NCBI GenBank assembly: GCA_009841005.1
Contig: VXMR01000155.1
Coordinates: 1 to 44,262 of the forward strand
Direction of reading: 5' to 3'
DNA: 44,262 bases
Source of the DNA: Gemmatimonadales bacterium
GTDB taxonomy: Bacteria > Gemmatimonadota > Gemmatimonadetes > Palauibacterales > Palauibacteraceae
Shown here: one piece after another, positions 1 through 7,970 of the stretch
Position numbering within the stretch: position 1 is the stretch's first letter
Layout: each line of letters begins with the position of its first letter
Made by a program: the position numbers and the translations under genes
The notes under the pieces: generated by a model
Told to the model about the DNA's origin: nothing
Databases searched by the model: none
What the model saw: only the letters and a program-made list of their open reading frames with translations

Positions 1-92
1 TCGGTCCCGACGGACTGGTTGCCTTCGTGGAGACGGATGACTTCGACGTGTCCTATGTCGTGGTGAAGCGTCTGCCTGATGGGGTGCGCTGA
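1..92 (+). CDS. C-terminal end of a 6-bladed beta-propeller protein (partial)
   Basis: Only the last 29 codons are in the window, read from base 3 and ending at TGA 90-92. They match the C-terminus of the beta-propeller protein encoded at 11776-13008: both have a G-P-x-G-L-x-A-F-x-E block, then an acidic stretch, and end in V-V-V-K-R-L-P. This is therefore a paralogue of that family of secreted NHL-like propellers. Function is unknown; such proteins act outside the cytoplasm and probably bind ligands or partners. A strong hairpin follows the stop. Confidence 0.75.
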   Translation, partial: GPDGLVAFVETDDFDVSYVVVKRLPDGVR

Positions 93-187
93 GCTTGCGC
101 CCCCTTGAGGCCGCGTTGGGTCTGCTTCAGGATCGCGGGCCCTTCGGTCGCGCGGCGCTCTTGGGGATCGAAGGGGCGGAGCCCCTC

Positions 188-249
188 GCCAGCCCCCGTG
201 TAATACCGGGGGTACTCTGGCTTGACCACCGAAGCGTGGCTCAAGCCAG
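188..249. terminator. Two overlapping strong hairpins between convergent genes
   Basis: The first hairpin pairs CCCCCG (193-198) with CGGGGG (207-212), with outer GCCAG/CTGGC arms. The second pairs CTGGCTTGACCAC (217-229) with GTGGCTCAAGCCAG (236-249), with one bulged base. They lie between the propeller stop (92, plus strand) and the stop of the small membrane gene (306, minus strand), where a bidirectional terminator is expected. There is no clear T-tract, so intrinsic termination is inferred from the stem strength and position. Confidence 0.55.
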
Positions 250-305
250 TACACGAGACGAGGACCGCAGCGGCAGCTACCGACCTCCGGCGATCACGGA
301 ACCGA

Positions 306-614
306 TCAATGTCCCGAGTGCCGTTTCTCGCGCTGCCAGTCCCGCAGTCCGAGCAAGAATCCACCGCCCACTACCTGGACAACGCGTACGGAAATGTAGG
401 CGGCCGTGGCAGCCATGAGCGCCCAGATGGGCCACACGATCCACATGGCCCAGGGATGGCGGGGAACCGACACGAACCACAACGAGCCCCAGAACGACGC
501 AACCATCAGTGCGGCGAAACCGAGTCGCTTCACGACCACCTTCGCCGGGGGGCGCTCAAGCACGATCCACCAGACGACCAGCACGACGAAGAAAAAGCCG
601 AGATCGTTCACCAT
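306..614 (-). CDS. Small multi-pass membrane protein, unknown function
   Basis: The 102-residue protein is very hydrophobic. There is a segment near residues 4-20 (GFFFVVLVVWWIVL) and two more from about 30 to 75 (FAALMVASFWGSLWFV and WIVWPIWALMAATAAYI). The C-terminus is basic and soluble. The start at 614 is preceded by a purine-rich GAGGGGAAC ribosome-binding site. No family is recognised. It is convergent with the propeller fragment and isolated from other genes, so context gives no role. It is likely real because of its composition and ribosome-binding site. Confidence 0.6.
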   Translation of the reverse strand: MVNDLGFFFVVLVVWWIVLERPPAKVVVKRLGFAALMVASFWGSLWFVSVPRHPWAMWIVWPIWALMAATAAYISVRVVQVVGGGFLLGLRDWQREKRHSGH

Positions 615-1180
615 TCTGTTCCCCTCGCCCCTGGTGTGGTCATGTGCTCCACCCTGTTACGATAGCTTGAGGAGGCGGCCTCCGCGTCAACTCCGCATCG
701 CCACGAGCCGAGCCGCGTCCTTCCCGGGAGACCTTATCGGATGAGAGAGGGTTTCACGGGACGACCGAACGGGAAAACGGGGGACCGGCGGCGGTCCACG
801 GATTCCGCTACCCGGCGCGGAAAGGGTGATTGCAGGGGTGACCAGAGGCCATCATGCAAGATCATAACATACTGTATCATATCGCTTTACGTCACGTAAC
901 GCCACCGGACTGGGAAGCATGTCTCGCGGGCAGGCGATGACAACCTTCGACCGCCGCCTTCGGTGCCGTCCCATTCTTAGACCGCCTGATAAGCGTGAGG
1001 TCCGCGGGTGCAAGAGAAATTAGGGAGTTTCGGGCGTCGGATTCCCGCCATTTGACGCCGTTTTCCCGCTGTTTCAGTAGAGTAGACTCCGATTAGACCT
1101 ATCGGCAAGAACGGCAGATCGTGCAGTCCCAGTTGACTTTACGTAATTTCTTGCCTTAAATTACAAACCCTGATCGACGT
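615..1180. other. Gene-poor stretch before the tRNA fragment
   Basis: No credible gene is seen here. Base composition becomes less GC-rich from about 850 onward. An ATTCCCGCC...TTCCCGCTG motif at about 1040-1071 recurs in shortened form at about 1251-1273, on the other side of the tRNA fragment. That pattern fits debris around an integration site. Confidence 0.4.
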
Positions 1181-1222
1181 TTTGCAAGCAGGAGGTCGTC
1201 GGTTCGAATCCGATCGGCTCCA
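1181..1222 (+). other. 3' half of tRNA-Ala(UGC): probable attachment-site remnant
   Basis: The 42 bases read as a tRNA from the anticodon loop to position 73. They comprise loop TTTGCAA with anticodon TGC, 3' anticodon strand GCAGG, variable loop, T-arm GTCGG-TTCGAAT-CCGAT, acceptor strand CGGCTCC and discriminator A. The U at position 70 is the alanine G3:U70 identity base. The 5' half is absent: the bases before the loop do not form the partner CCTGC. A fragment starting at the anticodon loop is what tRNA-targeting integrases leave as an att site, and an integrase remnant lies immediately downstream. Confidence 0.7.
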
Positions 1223-1278
1223 CTGGACTTACGCGATTCGGGATGACCGAATTCCCGCCATTATTCCCGCTGAACTGG

Positions 1279-1640
1279 TCATGAACGGGCTATCCGGCGG
1301 TCCTCGCCGGCCTTCGCGAGCTGGTCCTGATCGGCTGTCCGGTAGCGCCGGAGCACCGTTCGGGCGGTCTTCCAGCCCCCGCGTTCGCAGAGGATCTTGA
1401 GCGGCTGGTCAATGAGGTCGGAGGCGAACTTCCGCCTCAGGGAGTGCCACCCGCACCCGCGCCTCCTCCAGCACTTGAAGCACCTCGGCCGTCACCGGTG
1501 TCCGGTGCTCGTAGCCTGTCTTCTCATGCTCGCCCCGCCACCGGATGGTCTCGTGCTCCATGTCGACGTCCGACCACCGCAGTTGACTGATGGCGCCGAT
1601 GCGGTGTCCCGTCTCGTGAGCGATCACCAGGGCCACTCGA
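1279..1640 (-). pseudogene. Tyrosine recombinase (phage/ICE-type integrase) catalytic-domain relic
   Basis: Two reading frames are needed. Upstream (about 1640 to 1450) the sequence encodes ALRVALVIAHETGHRIGAI and LRWSDVD, which holds the box I arginine. Then, after a deletion and frame change at about 1450, the frame from 1449 to 1279 encodes WHSLRRKFASDLIDQ followed by LKILCERGGWKTARTVL and a normal stop. The second block carries the H-x-x-R box II motif. The segment normally between these blocks and the whole N-terminus are missing, and an in-frame stop precedes the first block. It lies beside a tRNA-Ala 3' fragment, the usual arrangement for an integrase and its att site. It cannot encode an active recombinase. 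Confidence 0.75.
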
Positions 1641-1739
1641 AGCGCCAGTCAGTTTGCCGGTTGTGATGTCGCCGCACGCGGTCGCCGCGAGCGCTGAGGC
1701 GATCAGTGCGACGGAGGCCAGTCTCATCCGGCGCCTCAT
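1640..1739 (-). pseudogene. Orphan lipoprotein signal peptide fused to integrase debris
   Basis: The frame beginning ATG at 1739 encodes MRRRMRLASVALIASALA, then an A-T-A-C lipobox and a short D-I-T-T-G-K segment. It then runs out of frame into the integrase relic at about 1640. The N-terminus is a textbook signal-peptidase-II signal. The body of the lipoprotein is gone, so this looks like a gene truncated at a recombination junction. Confidence 0.45.
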
Positions 1740-2128
1740 TGGGGGTCAGCCACGCCTCTTTCGGTTGCAGCCACGGGGCTTGTATGCGTTGGTGTAGCGC
1801 TCCAGAAGGTCGGCCTGTTCGCTGAGGCGGTTCGTCGCGCTTGAGTTGCGATGGCAATGGAAGGGAGTCGCGCCCTTCCAGGTGCAGGTCTTCGGACTCA
1901 CTGGGCTCCTCCGCTTGTCGTTGGGCGCTGCGGGTCTTCGGTACGCTCCTCCACCCGCGCCATCCGCTCGCGGAGGTCGCCGATGTCCCTCAGGGCCTTG
2001 AGTTGGAGCGGCCAGGATTACAATCCCCTTTCGTTTGCGCTGGCTGCATGTGAAGGACCGATGGGGCCAGTTGGTCCACCGGGACCGCATCTAGATTGAT
2101 CGTCGGAGAACCGGCTTCTTCATTCCCG
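1740..2128. other. Non-coding or degraded stretch
   Basis: Short minus-strand frames encode helical, charged peptide pieces (for example L-R-D-I-G-D-L-R-E-R-M-A-R-V-E-E-R near 1960-2000). They end quickly and switch frame. They could be remnants of the element that carried the integrase. No intact gene or family is recognised. Confidence 0.35.
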
Positions 2129-3292
2129 TTACCGCTCGTGATGTTCTTCGTAGTGCTTGCCGAGCCAGTCCTCGCCGTAGTCGTTGCCGGGGTCGCGCAT
2201 GATGCTGTGCACATGGTTCGCGGCGTTCCCGCCGACTCCTTCCTCGACGATGTACTCGATCAGGACCGAGGGGCCGTGGACCCGGTAGTAGTAGCGTGCC
2301 GTCCGGTCATCCGTCGGACCGATCCAGGCGAAATGAAGCGCATCCAGACCATCGGCGCGGATCTTATCGAGCTGCGCGTCGGCTGCGGCGTCGTCCGCGT
2401 TGGCCGCGTATTCCTGCACCAGTTCCCACATCAGCGTCCGTTGCACCTCATTCAACGAGGACGCTCGTAGCCCGGAGAACTCGCTCAGGCTTCCCTTGCG
2501 GCCCGGGCCGGTCAGCACGTCAAACGGGATTTCGCCACCGAGTACCGCGACCGCCCGCTGCTCCGCGCTCAAGGCCTGCAACAGCCGCCACCCGCGTTCG
2601 CCCTCGTTGGCGAGCACCCTCCAGCCCGCCTCGAGGCCGCGCTCGATCTCGTGCGGCTCGGCGCCGAGGAACAGCGGCGTGAACGCGATCCTGTCGCCGA
2701 CCACGGTGAAGCTGGCCGCCATGTGGTGCCCGTTGATCAACCAGCCCCAGGCCGGGTCGCCGGGCTGCCCGAAGACCGCGATCCAGTAGTTGGCCGACGT
2801 CCAGCTTTCGAGCAGGCGTTCCGGGACCCGCTCTTCACCGCTCGCGACGGCCGCCGATGCTTCCTCGTGGAGCACCTCGTCCAGCCGGATCACGCCGGCG
2901 ATCTTCTGATACCCCTGACTGCTCGTCGACGCGCGCAGCAGATGGTGCAGCCGGCGCCGCTGCTCATCGGTCAGGTCCCCCAACCGCGCGCCGGACCGGG
3001 TGACGATCGACGCCGGAAGGTTGCTCCAGCGAGTGCGTTCCGCATCGGCGTCGAAGGCGAACTCGGCCGCCTCCCGCTGCTCCGGGGAGAGGGCGGCGAG
3101 GAAGTTGCGCGCGGCGTCGGCCATGCGCTCCGGCGACATGCCCGTCGCGGCGGAAGGCGCATCGGAAGATGGTGGATCGGGAAGCGCCGGCCTCCCCTCG
3201 GCGGCGTCGCCGCGGCAGCCGCCGAGTGCCAGACCGGCGACGAGAGCGAGCGGGCCGACGGCCATTACGGAACCTGCTTGCGTGCGCTTCAT
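2129..3292 (-). CDS. DUF3500-family exported lipoprotein
   Basis: The 387-residue protein starts with a lipoprotein signal: the hydrophobic segment ALVAGLALGG is followed by C26. It then has a long helical domain typical of DUF3500. The family signature is visible in the W-G-W-L-I-N-G-H-H-M-A stretch near residue 185 and the C-terminal H-V-H-S-I-M-R-D-P-G-N-D-Y-G block. The biochemical role of DUF3500 is not established. An AGAGGAA ribosome-binding site precedes the start at 3292. It follows the barrel-protein gene by 46 bp on the same strand, so it is probably the third gene of an operon with the exported intradiol dioxygenase. It should act in the periplasm or at the membrane surface. Confidence 0.85.
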   Translation of the reverse strand: MKRTQAGSVMAVGPLALVAGLALGGCRGDAAEGRPALPDPPSSDAPSAATGMSPERMADAARNFLAALSPEQREAAEFAFDADAERTRWSNLPASIVTRSGARLGDLTDEQRRRLHHLLRASTSSQGYQKIAGVIRLDEVLHEEASAAVASGEERVPERLLESWTSANYWIAVFGQPGDPAWGWLINGHHMAASFTVVGDRIAFTPLFLGAEPHEIERGLEAGWRVLANEGERGWRLLQALSAEQRAVAVLGGEIPFDVLTGPGRKGSLSEFSGLRASSLNEVQRTLMWELVQEYAANADDAAADAQLDKIRADGLDALHFAWIGPTDDRTARYYYRVHGPSVLIEYIVEEGVGGNAANHVHSIMRDPGNDYGEDWLGKHYEEHHER

Positions 3293-3338
3293 GAGTTCCT
3301 CTTTCGTTCATTCCCTGCGGTTCACGTCCGAATTCGGG

Positions 3339-4658
3339 TCAACCGAAGAATCTGCGCCCTCTGTTGGATCCCATGCGCGGATTGACCACATTGTTGAAGA
3401 CCGAGCCGAAAGTGAAGCTGAACCCGACATCCAGGTTGTACTCGAAGTCGGTTCCCAGCTGGCGACGCCGCAGGAGGATATCTTCGTCGGAAGTATTTTC
3501 CCGGCTCACGTAGATCTGGTCTTTCACCCGGGCTACACCTCCACGCACGTTGAGGTTCAGGCCCCTCACGAGCCGGTATTCCACGCGCGCGAACAGGTCG
3601 ATCCGATGCAGCGAGGGGTCGTGGACGAAGCTCGAGGCTTCGAGCGAGCCGTTGATCTCACCCCAGGGTTGTTGAAACGCGGCCGACACCTCCATGCGCT
3701 GTTCCGGGTGCGTTTCCCCGGTCTTTCCGAAGAGTGTCACCTCCTCGTAGTCGAAGGACGCAAGGCCCAGCGAGTACAGGAACGTGATCTGTCTTCGCGT
3801 CGACTCGGCGTAGGGGAAGATGCTGTACTGCAGCGCCGGGGCCGCCCGAAGGGTCAGGTCCTGATTGACTCTCGTCGATGTGAGGGCCGACGCGCGGGCG
3901 CCGGCGGACCAGTGCGGCCCGAGACTCCAAACGATGAGGCCTTCGTGGTTGACATTGCGTGACCTGCTTTCCAGCACCTCGCCGTCGTTCAACTCGAACT
4001 CCTCCCTCTCGAACCAGGCGAACGAACTGACGTCGATCTTCAGGTCTTCGGTCGTGCGGCCTGCGGAGAACAACCCGTCGAAGGCCCGCGAGGTCTGGCG
4101 GCTCTCACCGTCGATCTCGGCGCCGGCCCGAACGCGAAACACCCACTGCTTCCAGGGATCTGTCGCAGCCGCTTCCTGCTGTGGGGTTTGCGCCGCCTCC
4201 GGGTATCGGATGTCCAGCAGAGGAGCGGCGGACGTGTGCGCGACGTGCCGGACGAGACCCAGCTTGAACGTCTGCGTCAGACCGGCTCGAACCTCGTCTT
4301 CCGAGTCGCTATCCTGCGAGAAGAAGCGCAGGGTGTCCTGTTGTTCGGCTCGCTCCTCGATCCCCATGAAATACATCTCGTAGGCTTCGCCGCCCGCGGT
4401 TTCCTGCGATGTGACCAGCACGTGGAGTTGCGCATCCACCCGGTCCCGAACGTAGTTCACGAACGAGACTTCGCGACGGAAGTGATCGAAGTCGCACATC
4501 CACGACTCGCAGTCCAGGAAGACGCGCAGGAGTGCGTCCTCCGGACCAGCCTCGGGCGTCTGTCCCTGCGCGCTTCCCGTCGACGGCGTCAGGGACACCG
4601 CCAAGACCGCCAACAGCAAGGCGTTGGCTCGTAGAGTTCCCGTGAGACGTGGGCTCAT
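3339..4658 (-). CDS. Outer-membrane beta-barrel-type protein of unknown function
   Basis: The 439-residue protein begins with a cleavable signal peptide (LLLAVLAVSLTPSTGSAQG). Residues 45-115 form a conserved-looking N-terminal module (VFLDCESWMCDFDHFRREV, then VNYVRDRVDAQLHVLVT) with two cysteines. From about residue 170 the sequence alternates polar and aromatic residues in strand-like segments and ends in a phenylalanine-rich tail, as in outer-membrane barrels. The start at 4658 overlaps the dioxygenase stop by 4 bp (ATGA) and has a GGAGG ribosome-binding site, so the open frame extending further upstream is not coding. Translational coupling suggests a shared task with the dioxygenase, perhaps substrate passage. 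No function is assigned. Confidence 0.8.
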   Translation of the reverse strand: MSPRLTGTLRANALLLAVLAVSLTPSTGSAQGQTPEAGPEDALLRVFLDCESWMCDFDHFRREVSFVNYVRDRVDAQLHVLVTSQETAGGEAYEMYFMGIEERAEQQDTLRFFSQDSDSEDEVRAGLTQTFKLGLVRHVAHTSAAPLLDIRYPEAAQTPQQEAAATDPWKQWVFRVRAGAEIDGESRQTSRAFDGLFSAGRTTEDLKIDVSSFAWFEREEFELNDGEVLESRSRNVNHEGLIVWSLGPHWSAGARASALTSTRVNQDLTLRAAPALQYSIFPYAESTRRQITFLYSLGLASFDYEEVTLFGKTGETHPEQRMEVSAAFQQPWGEINGSLEASSFVHDPSLHRIDLFARVEYRLVRGLNLNVRGGVARVKDQIYVSRENTSDEDILLRRRQLGTDFEYNLDVGFSFTFGSVFNNVVNPRMGSNRGRRFFG

Positions 4659-5482
4659 CGGGTCCTCCGGGATCCGCGGCGCCTGCCACGACGGCCATCG
4701 GGCCGGGCGGCGGCGGGATCGGTGAGATCGAGACCCAGGTCGAAGGTCGCGGCGTAGCCGCTGCCGTTCTCGCGTACGCTGGCCATCAGGCTCTCGCCGC
4801 CGTCGCGGTAGATCCCGTAGTCGGCGTTGGTCGTCCTGCGCCGTCCCCGCGCCGCATAGGGCGCCAGCGCGTGCACCTGGTCGGTGAGCGCGTCGTCGAA
4901 GTAGAGCTGCGACGTGAACTCGTACGGCTGTCCCGCGACATCGGTGCGCACCTTGAAGTGCACGTGGACGGTTCGCCCGGGGTACCAGCCCGGATAAATC
5001 GTGGTAAAGCGGACGACTCCGTCGTCGTCCGTTCGCCGGTAACCCCGCAGGAACGTCCGTTCGCCCGTCCCGGCGGGGAAATCGTCGTCCGAGACGCCGG
5101 AGTACACGCCGGCGGCGTCGCACTGCCACACGTCGATCAGCGCGCCCGGCAGCGGCGAGCAGGCGCCGTCGGAGATTTGCGACAGGTTGAACGTGAGCGT
5201 GAGCGGCACGCCCTCGCTGACCGCACCGGTCGACGGATCGAGCCTGATATCGGAGCGGTCGAGCCGCGCGTCGACGAAGAAGGGTCCTTCGGTCTGTTCG
5301 GGCCTCGCCACGCAGGCCGGCAGGGCGCGAGCGGTTCCGTCCGCTTCGGCGGCCATAGCCACGTCCGCGCCCCTCCCGAGAACCCAGCGGCCGGCGGCCA
5401 GGGCCCCGCCGCCCACGCCGAGAGCGGCGAGAACCTCGCGCCGCGTCAGCAGCCGTCCCAATTCAATGTCGTCGTGTTTCAT
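4655..5482 (-). CDS. Tat-exported intradiol ring-cleavage dioxygenase-like protein
   Basis: The 275-residue protein belongs to the non-haem Fe(III) intradiol dioxygenase family (protocatechuate 3,4-dioxygenase type), which opens catechol-like rings between the hydroxyls. The N-terminus has a Tat-like twin-arginine signal (LTRREVLAALGVGGGALAAG). The fold signature A-P-x-Q-T-E-G-P-F appears here as R-P-E-Q-T-E-G-P-F-F-V. Putative iron ligands are the Tyr of GVYSGV and the Tyr, His and His of YPGWYPGRTVHVHFKV at about residues 160-178. The last 20 residues are Arg-rich and unlike the family. It is the first gene of a probable operon with the barrel protein and the DUF3500 lipoprotein. Export implies an extracytoplasmic aromatic substrate; the substrate is unknown. 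Confidence 0.85.
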   Translation of the reverse strand: MKHDDIELGRLLTRREVLAALGVGGGALAAGRWVLGRGADVAMAAEADGTARALPACVARPEQTEGPFFVDARLDRSDIRLDPSTGAVSEGVPLTLTFNLSQISDGACSPLPGALIDVWQCDAAGVYSGVSDDDFPAGTGERTFLRGYRRTDDDGVVRFTTIYPGWYPGRTVHVHFKVRTDVAGQPYEFTSQLYFDDALTDQVHALAPYAARGRRRTTNADYGIYRDGGESLMASVRENGSGYAATFDLGLDLTDPAAARPDGRRGRRRGSRRTR

Positions 5483-5662
5483 GCCATACCTCCAGCGCCT
5501 GGATCCGTTTCAAGGGCCTGACGTTTGCCAGGGCGCGGAAGCATAGGGGCTCGGGGAGGCGTAGAGGTGGAGTCCGGGTCCGGAAGTGGTCAGAGAAATG
5601 TCAAGCCCGGTCCGGCGGGCCAATCTGGTTCGCTTTGCGAGGAGGCGCCTGAGGAATCGGAG

Positions 5663-6343
5663 CTAGCTTCGCAGCCTGTAACCGTATCGGTGGACCGTCA
5701 GGATGTGGCGGGGCTCGCGTGGCTGCTCTTCGAGCTTTCGACGAAGCTCGGCGATGTGTGTGTCGACTGTCCGGCTCAGGATCGACGCCGGGTAGCCCCA
5801 TACTTCCTTCATGAGCTGGATCCGGGTCGCCACCGCGCCGCGGCGTCTGACCAGCGCAACCAGAAGGTCGAACTCCTTGGGCGTGAGGCGTACCTCCCGG
5901 CCGTCACGCAGCACCGACCGTTGCTCGAGGCGAACCTCAACCTTTCCGAAGGTCTCCACCCGAAGTGGCTGCTCGTCCTTTCCGACTCTTCTGAGAATCG
6001 CGGATACGCGCGCCAGGAGCTCCAGGACTCCGAAGGGCTTGGTGACGTAGTCATCGGCCCCGAGGCGAAACCCCATGACCTTGTCGGCCTCCTCCCCCTG
6101 GGCGGAGAGGATCAGGACCGGAACGCTGAGGCCCTCGTCGCGAAGCGAGCGGAGGACCTGGTAACCGTTCATCTGCGGCAGCATGAGGTCCAGGACCACG
6201 AGATCGGGCTCCCAAGACAACGCGGCCTCCAAGCCTCGAGCGCCGTCCTCCGCCACATCGACCACATGGCCATCGATCTCCAGGTTGTTTCGAAGACCGT
6301 AGGCCAGCTGCGCGTTGTCCTCCACGATCAGAATCCGCGCCAT
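5663..6343 (-). CDS. OmpR/PhoB-family response regulator
   Basis: The 226-residue protein has a receiver domain (residues 1-120) and a C-terminal winged-helix DNA-binding domain (about 130-225). The receiver shows the acidic pair in ILIVEDN, the phospho-acceptor Asp near residue 51 in VVLDLMLP and the conserved Lys near 101 in GADDYVTKPFG. The effector domain shows RLTPKEFDLL and SRTVDTHIAELRRKL, typical of OmpR-type proteins. The start at MARILIVED (6343) is chosen because it lies 1 bp after the kinase stop. It should be phosphorylated by the adjacent kinase and act as a DNA-binding regulator. Its targets are unknown; the dioxygenase operon is the next transcription unit on the same strand. 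Confidence 0.92.
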   Translation of the reverse strand: MARILIVEDNAQLAYGLRNNLEIDGHVVDVAEDGARGLEAALSWEPDLVVLDLMLPQMNGYQVLRSLRDEGLSVPVLILSAQGEEADKVMGFRLGADDYVTKPFGVLELLARVSAILRRVGKDEQPLRVETFGKVEVRLEQRSVLRDGREVRLTPKEFDLLVALVRRRGAVATRIQLMKEVWGYPASILSRTVDTHIAELRRKLEEQPREPRHILTVHRYGYRLRS

Positions 6344-6344
6344 C

Positions 6345-7970
6345 TCAGGCCTCCGTCGACCTGTTGGCAAGCGGCAGTTCGATGACGAACCGGGCGCCGG
6401 TCTCGGAGGTTCTCCTACTTTCTTCGACGCGCACCGTCCCTCCCTGAGCCTCGATGACCTCGCGAACCACCGCGAGGCCGATGCCCGAGCCGGCGGTCGC
6501 GGAGGCGCGATCGCGGTCGAGTCTCACGTAAGCCTCCCAAATCCGATCCCCCTGTCCAGGGGGGACGCCAGGCCCTTCATCCTCAACCCAGACCGTCGCG
6601 AAACCGGCCCGGGCCCCTGATCGCACGCCGAACTCAACTACCTGGCCGGCCGGACCGTACTTGACCGCGTTGTCGAGCAGGTTGAGCACGGCCTGGCGTG
6701 TCGCTTCGACGTCCGTCACGCACACGATGCCGGTCTCGATGCGCCGCTCGACGGTGACGTCGGCGACACGCGCGAGCGGCTCGAAGCTCTCGGCGACACG
6801 CTCGACCAGGGCGCCGAGACCCGCTTCGACGGGATTCAGGTTCAGCGCGTCCCGCTCGCCCCTGGAAAAGAGCAGAACGTTCTCCACTTGGTGCGCGAGC
6901 CGGTCGGCCTCGTCCACGATGATCTCCGCCGCCCGCGACCGCTCCGCTTCATCCCTCACCCGACCGAGCACCAGCGTCTCGCCAAACATGCGTATCTGGG
7001 TCAGGGGTGTGCGGAGCTGATGGGACACGCTCGATACGAAGTCTTCTCGCAGAGTGGCCAGTTCCGCCTCTCGGCGGAGTTGCCATAGGGCCGTGGCGAG
7101 CAGGCCGCACGTCAGAACCAGCAGCGCGACGATATACGGCATGCGCAGCTGCGGAACGCCGCCGCTGACGAGCTGATCGATGGCCTCTGCCCGCACACCC
7201 AGTTCCAGCACCATCCCGCCGAAGCTCTCGTCCAAGTCGTACCGCACCGCGATCCCGGACAATGAATCACCGGCGGATTCGTATACGACTTCGCCGTATG
7301 GCCCTCGGACGCGGGCGAGAAAAATATCCTCGTTCGCCCGCCCGCCCGAGATGGCCTCCGGGAGCAGGGGCTCCTCACGGAACGCCCTGTCGAGAGCCGG
7401 GCGGAATGCGGTCGGCGACAGAATCATGCCTCGTACCGTGTAGTCTCCCCGCCCTTCGTAGGAGAGACCGTGCACCATCACGCGGCTCCCTCCCGCTGCG
7501 AACAGCACGCGCACGTCGAAGTCGTCCGGGTTCCGCCGGGTGTGCTCCCGCACCTCGCCCACCGCCCAAGCCACCTCGGCGGAATCAGCCTCCCCGGCCA
7601 CGGAGAGTTCGCCACCGCGAGGGTCGAGACGGAAGAACAGCGCCGCCTGGTCCATGGCATCCCACCGCCGGGCTCTCGCCGCCTCACGCACGCGGCCCAG
7701 AGTCAGGGGACGATTGCCGCGGCGGCCCTCGCTAGACTCGATGACCGCGAGGCCCTCTTCCAGGAGTTCGAGCCCCACTTCGCCACGAGCCTCGAAAGCG
7801 AAGTTCGAGGCGGCGAACAGCGCCTGATCGCGAACGCTTTCCTCGGCCAGCCGCACGCTCGAGCGACTGGCGTCCCAAGCCTCATAGGCGAGAACGGCGG
7901 TCAGGACCCCGGTGCACCCGAGGAGCGTGAGTGTCCAGCGTGGACGGCTCGTCTTACGATGTCTGCCCAT
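6345..7970 (-). CDS. Membrane sensor histidine kinase
   Basis: The 541-residue protein has an N-terminal membrane segment (about residues 10-28), an approximately 240-residue extracytoplasmic sensor region and a second membrane segment at about 277-295. The HisKA domain follows, with phospho-acceptor His near residue 316 in SVSHQLRTPLTQI, then an HATPase domain with N-box NLLDNAVKYGP and glycine boxes VEDEGPGVPPG and GSGIGLAVVREV. The sensor region matches no named domain that I recognise. The start at MGRHRK (7970) is preferred over an upstream GTG because it places the first membrane helix normally. The gene lies 1 bp upstream of its response regulator, so they form a two-component operon. 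Confidence 0.9.
   Translation of the reverse strand: MGRHRKTSRPRWTLTLLGCTGVLTAVLAYEAWDASRSSVRLAEESVRDQALFAASNFAFEARGEVGLELLEEGLAVIESSEGRRGNRPLTLGRVREAARARRWDAMDQAALFFRLDPRGGELSVAGEADSAEVAWAVGEVREHTRRNPDDFDVRVLFAAGGSRVMVHGLSYEGRGDYTVRGMILSPTAFRPALDRAFREEPLLPEAISGGRANEDIFLARVRGPYGEVVYESAGDSLSGIAVRYDLDESFGGMVLELGVRAEAIDQLVSGGVPQLRMPYIVALLVLTCGLLATALWQLRREAELATLREDFVSSVSHQLRTPLTQIRMFGETLVLGRVRDEAERSRAAEIIVDEADRLAHQVENVLLFSRGERDALNLNPVEAGLGALVERVAESFEPLARVADVTVERRIETGIVCVTDVEATRQAVLNLLDNAVKYGPAGQVVEFGVRSGARAGFATVWVEDEGPGVPPGQGDRIWEAYVRLDRDRASATAGSGIGLAVVREVIEAQGGTVRVEESRRTSETGARFVIELPLANRSTEA

Noticed and set aside
1181..1222. A functional tRNA gene
   Set aside because: Only positions from the anticodon loop to 73 are present; there is no acceptor 5' strand, D-arm or 5' anticodon strand upstream.
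4659..5129. N-terminal extension of the barrel protein
   Set aside because: It overlaps the dioxygenase in another frame and encodes only Arg-rich sequence; the signal peptide begins at 4658.
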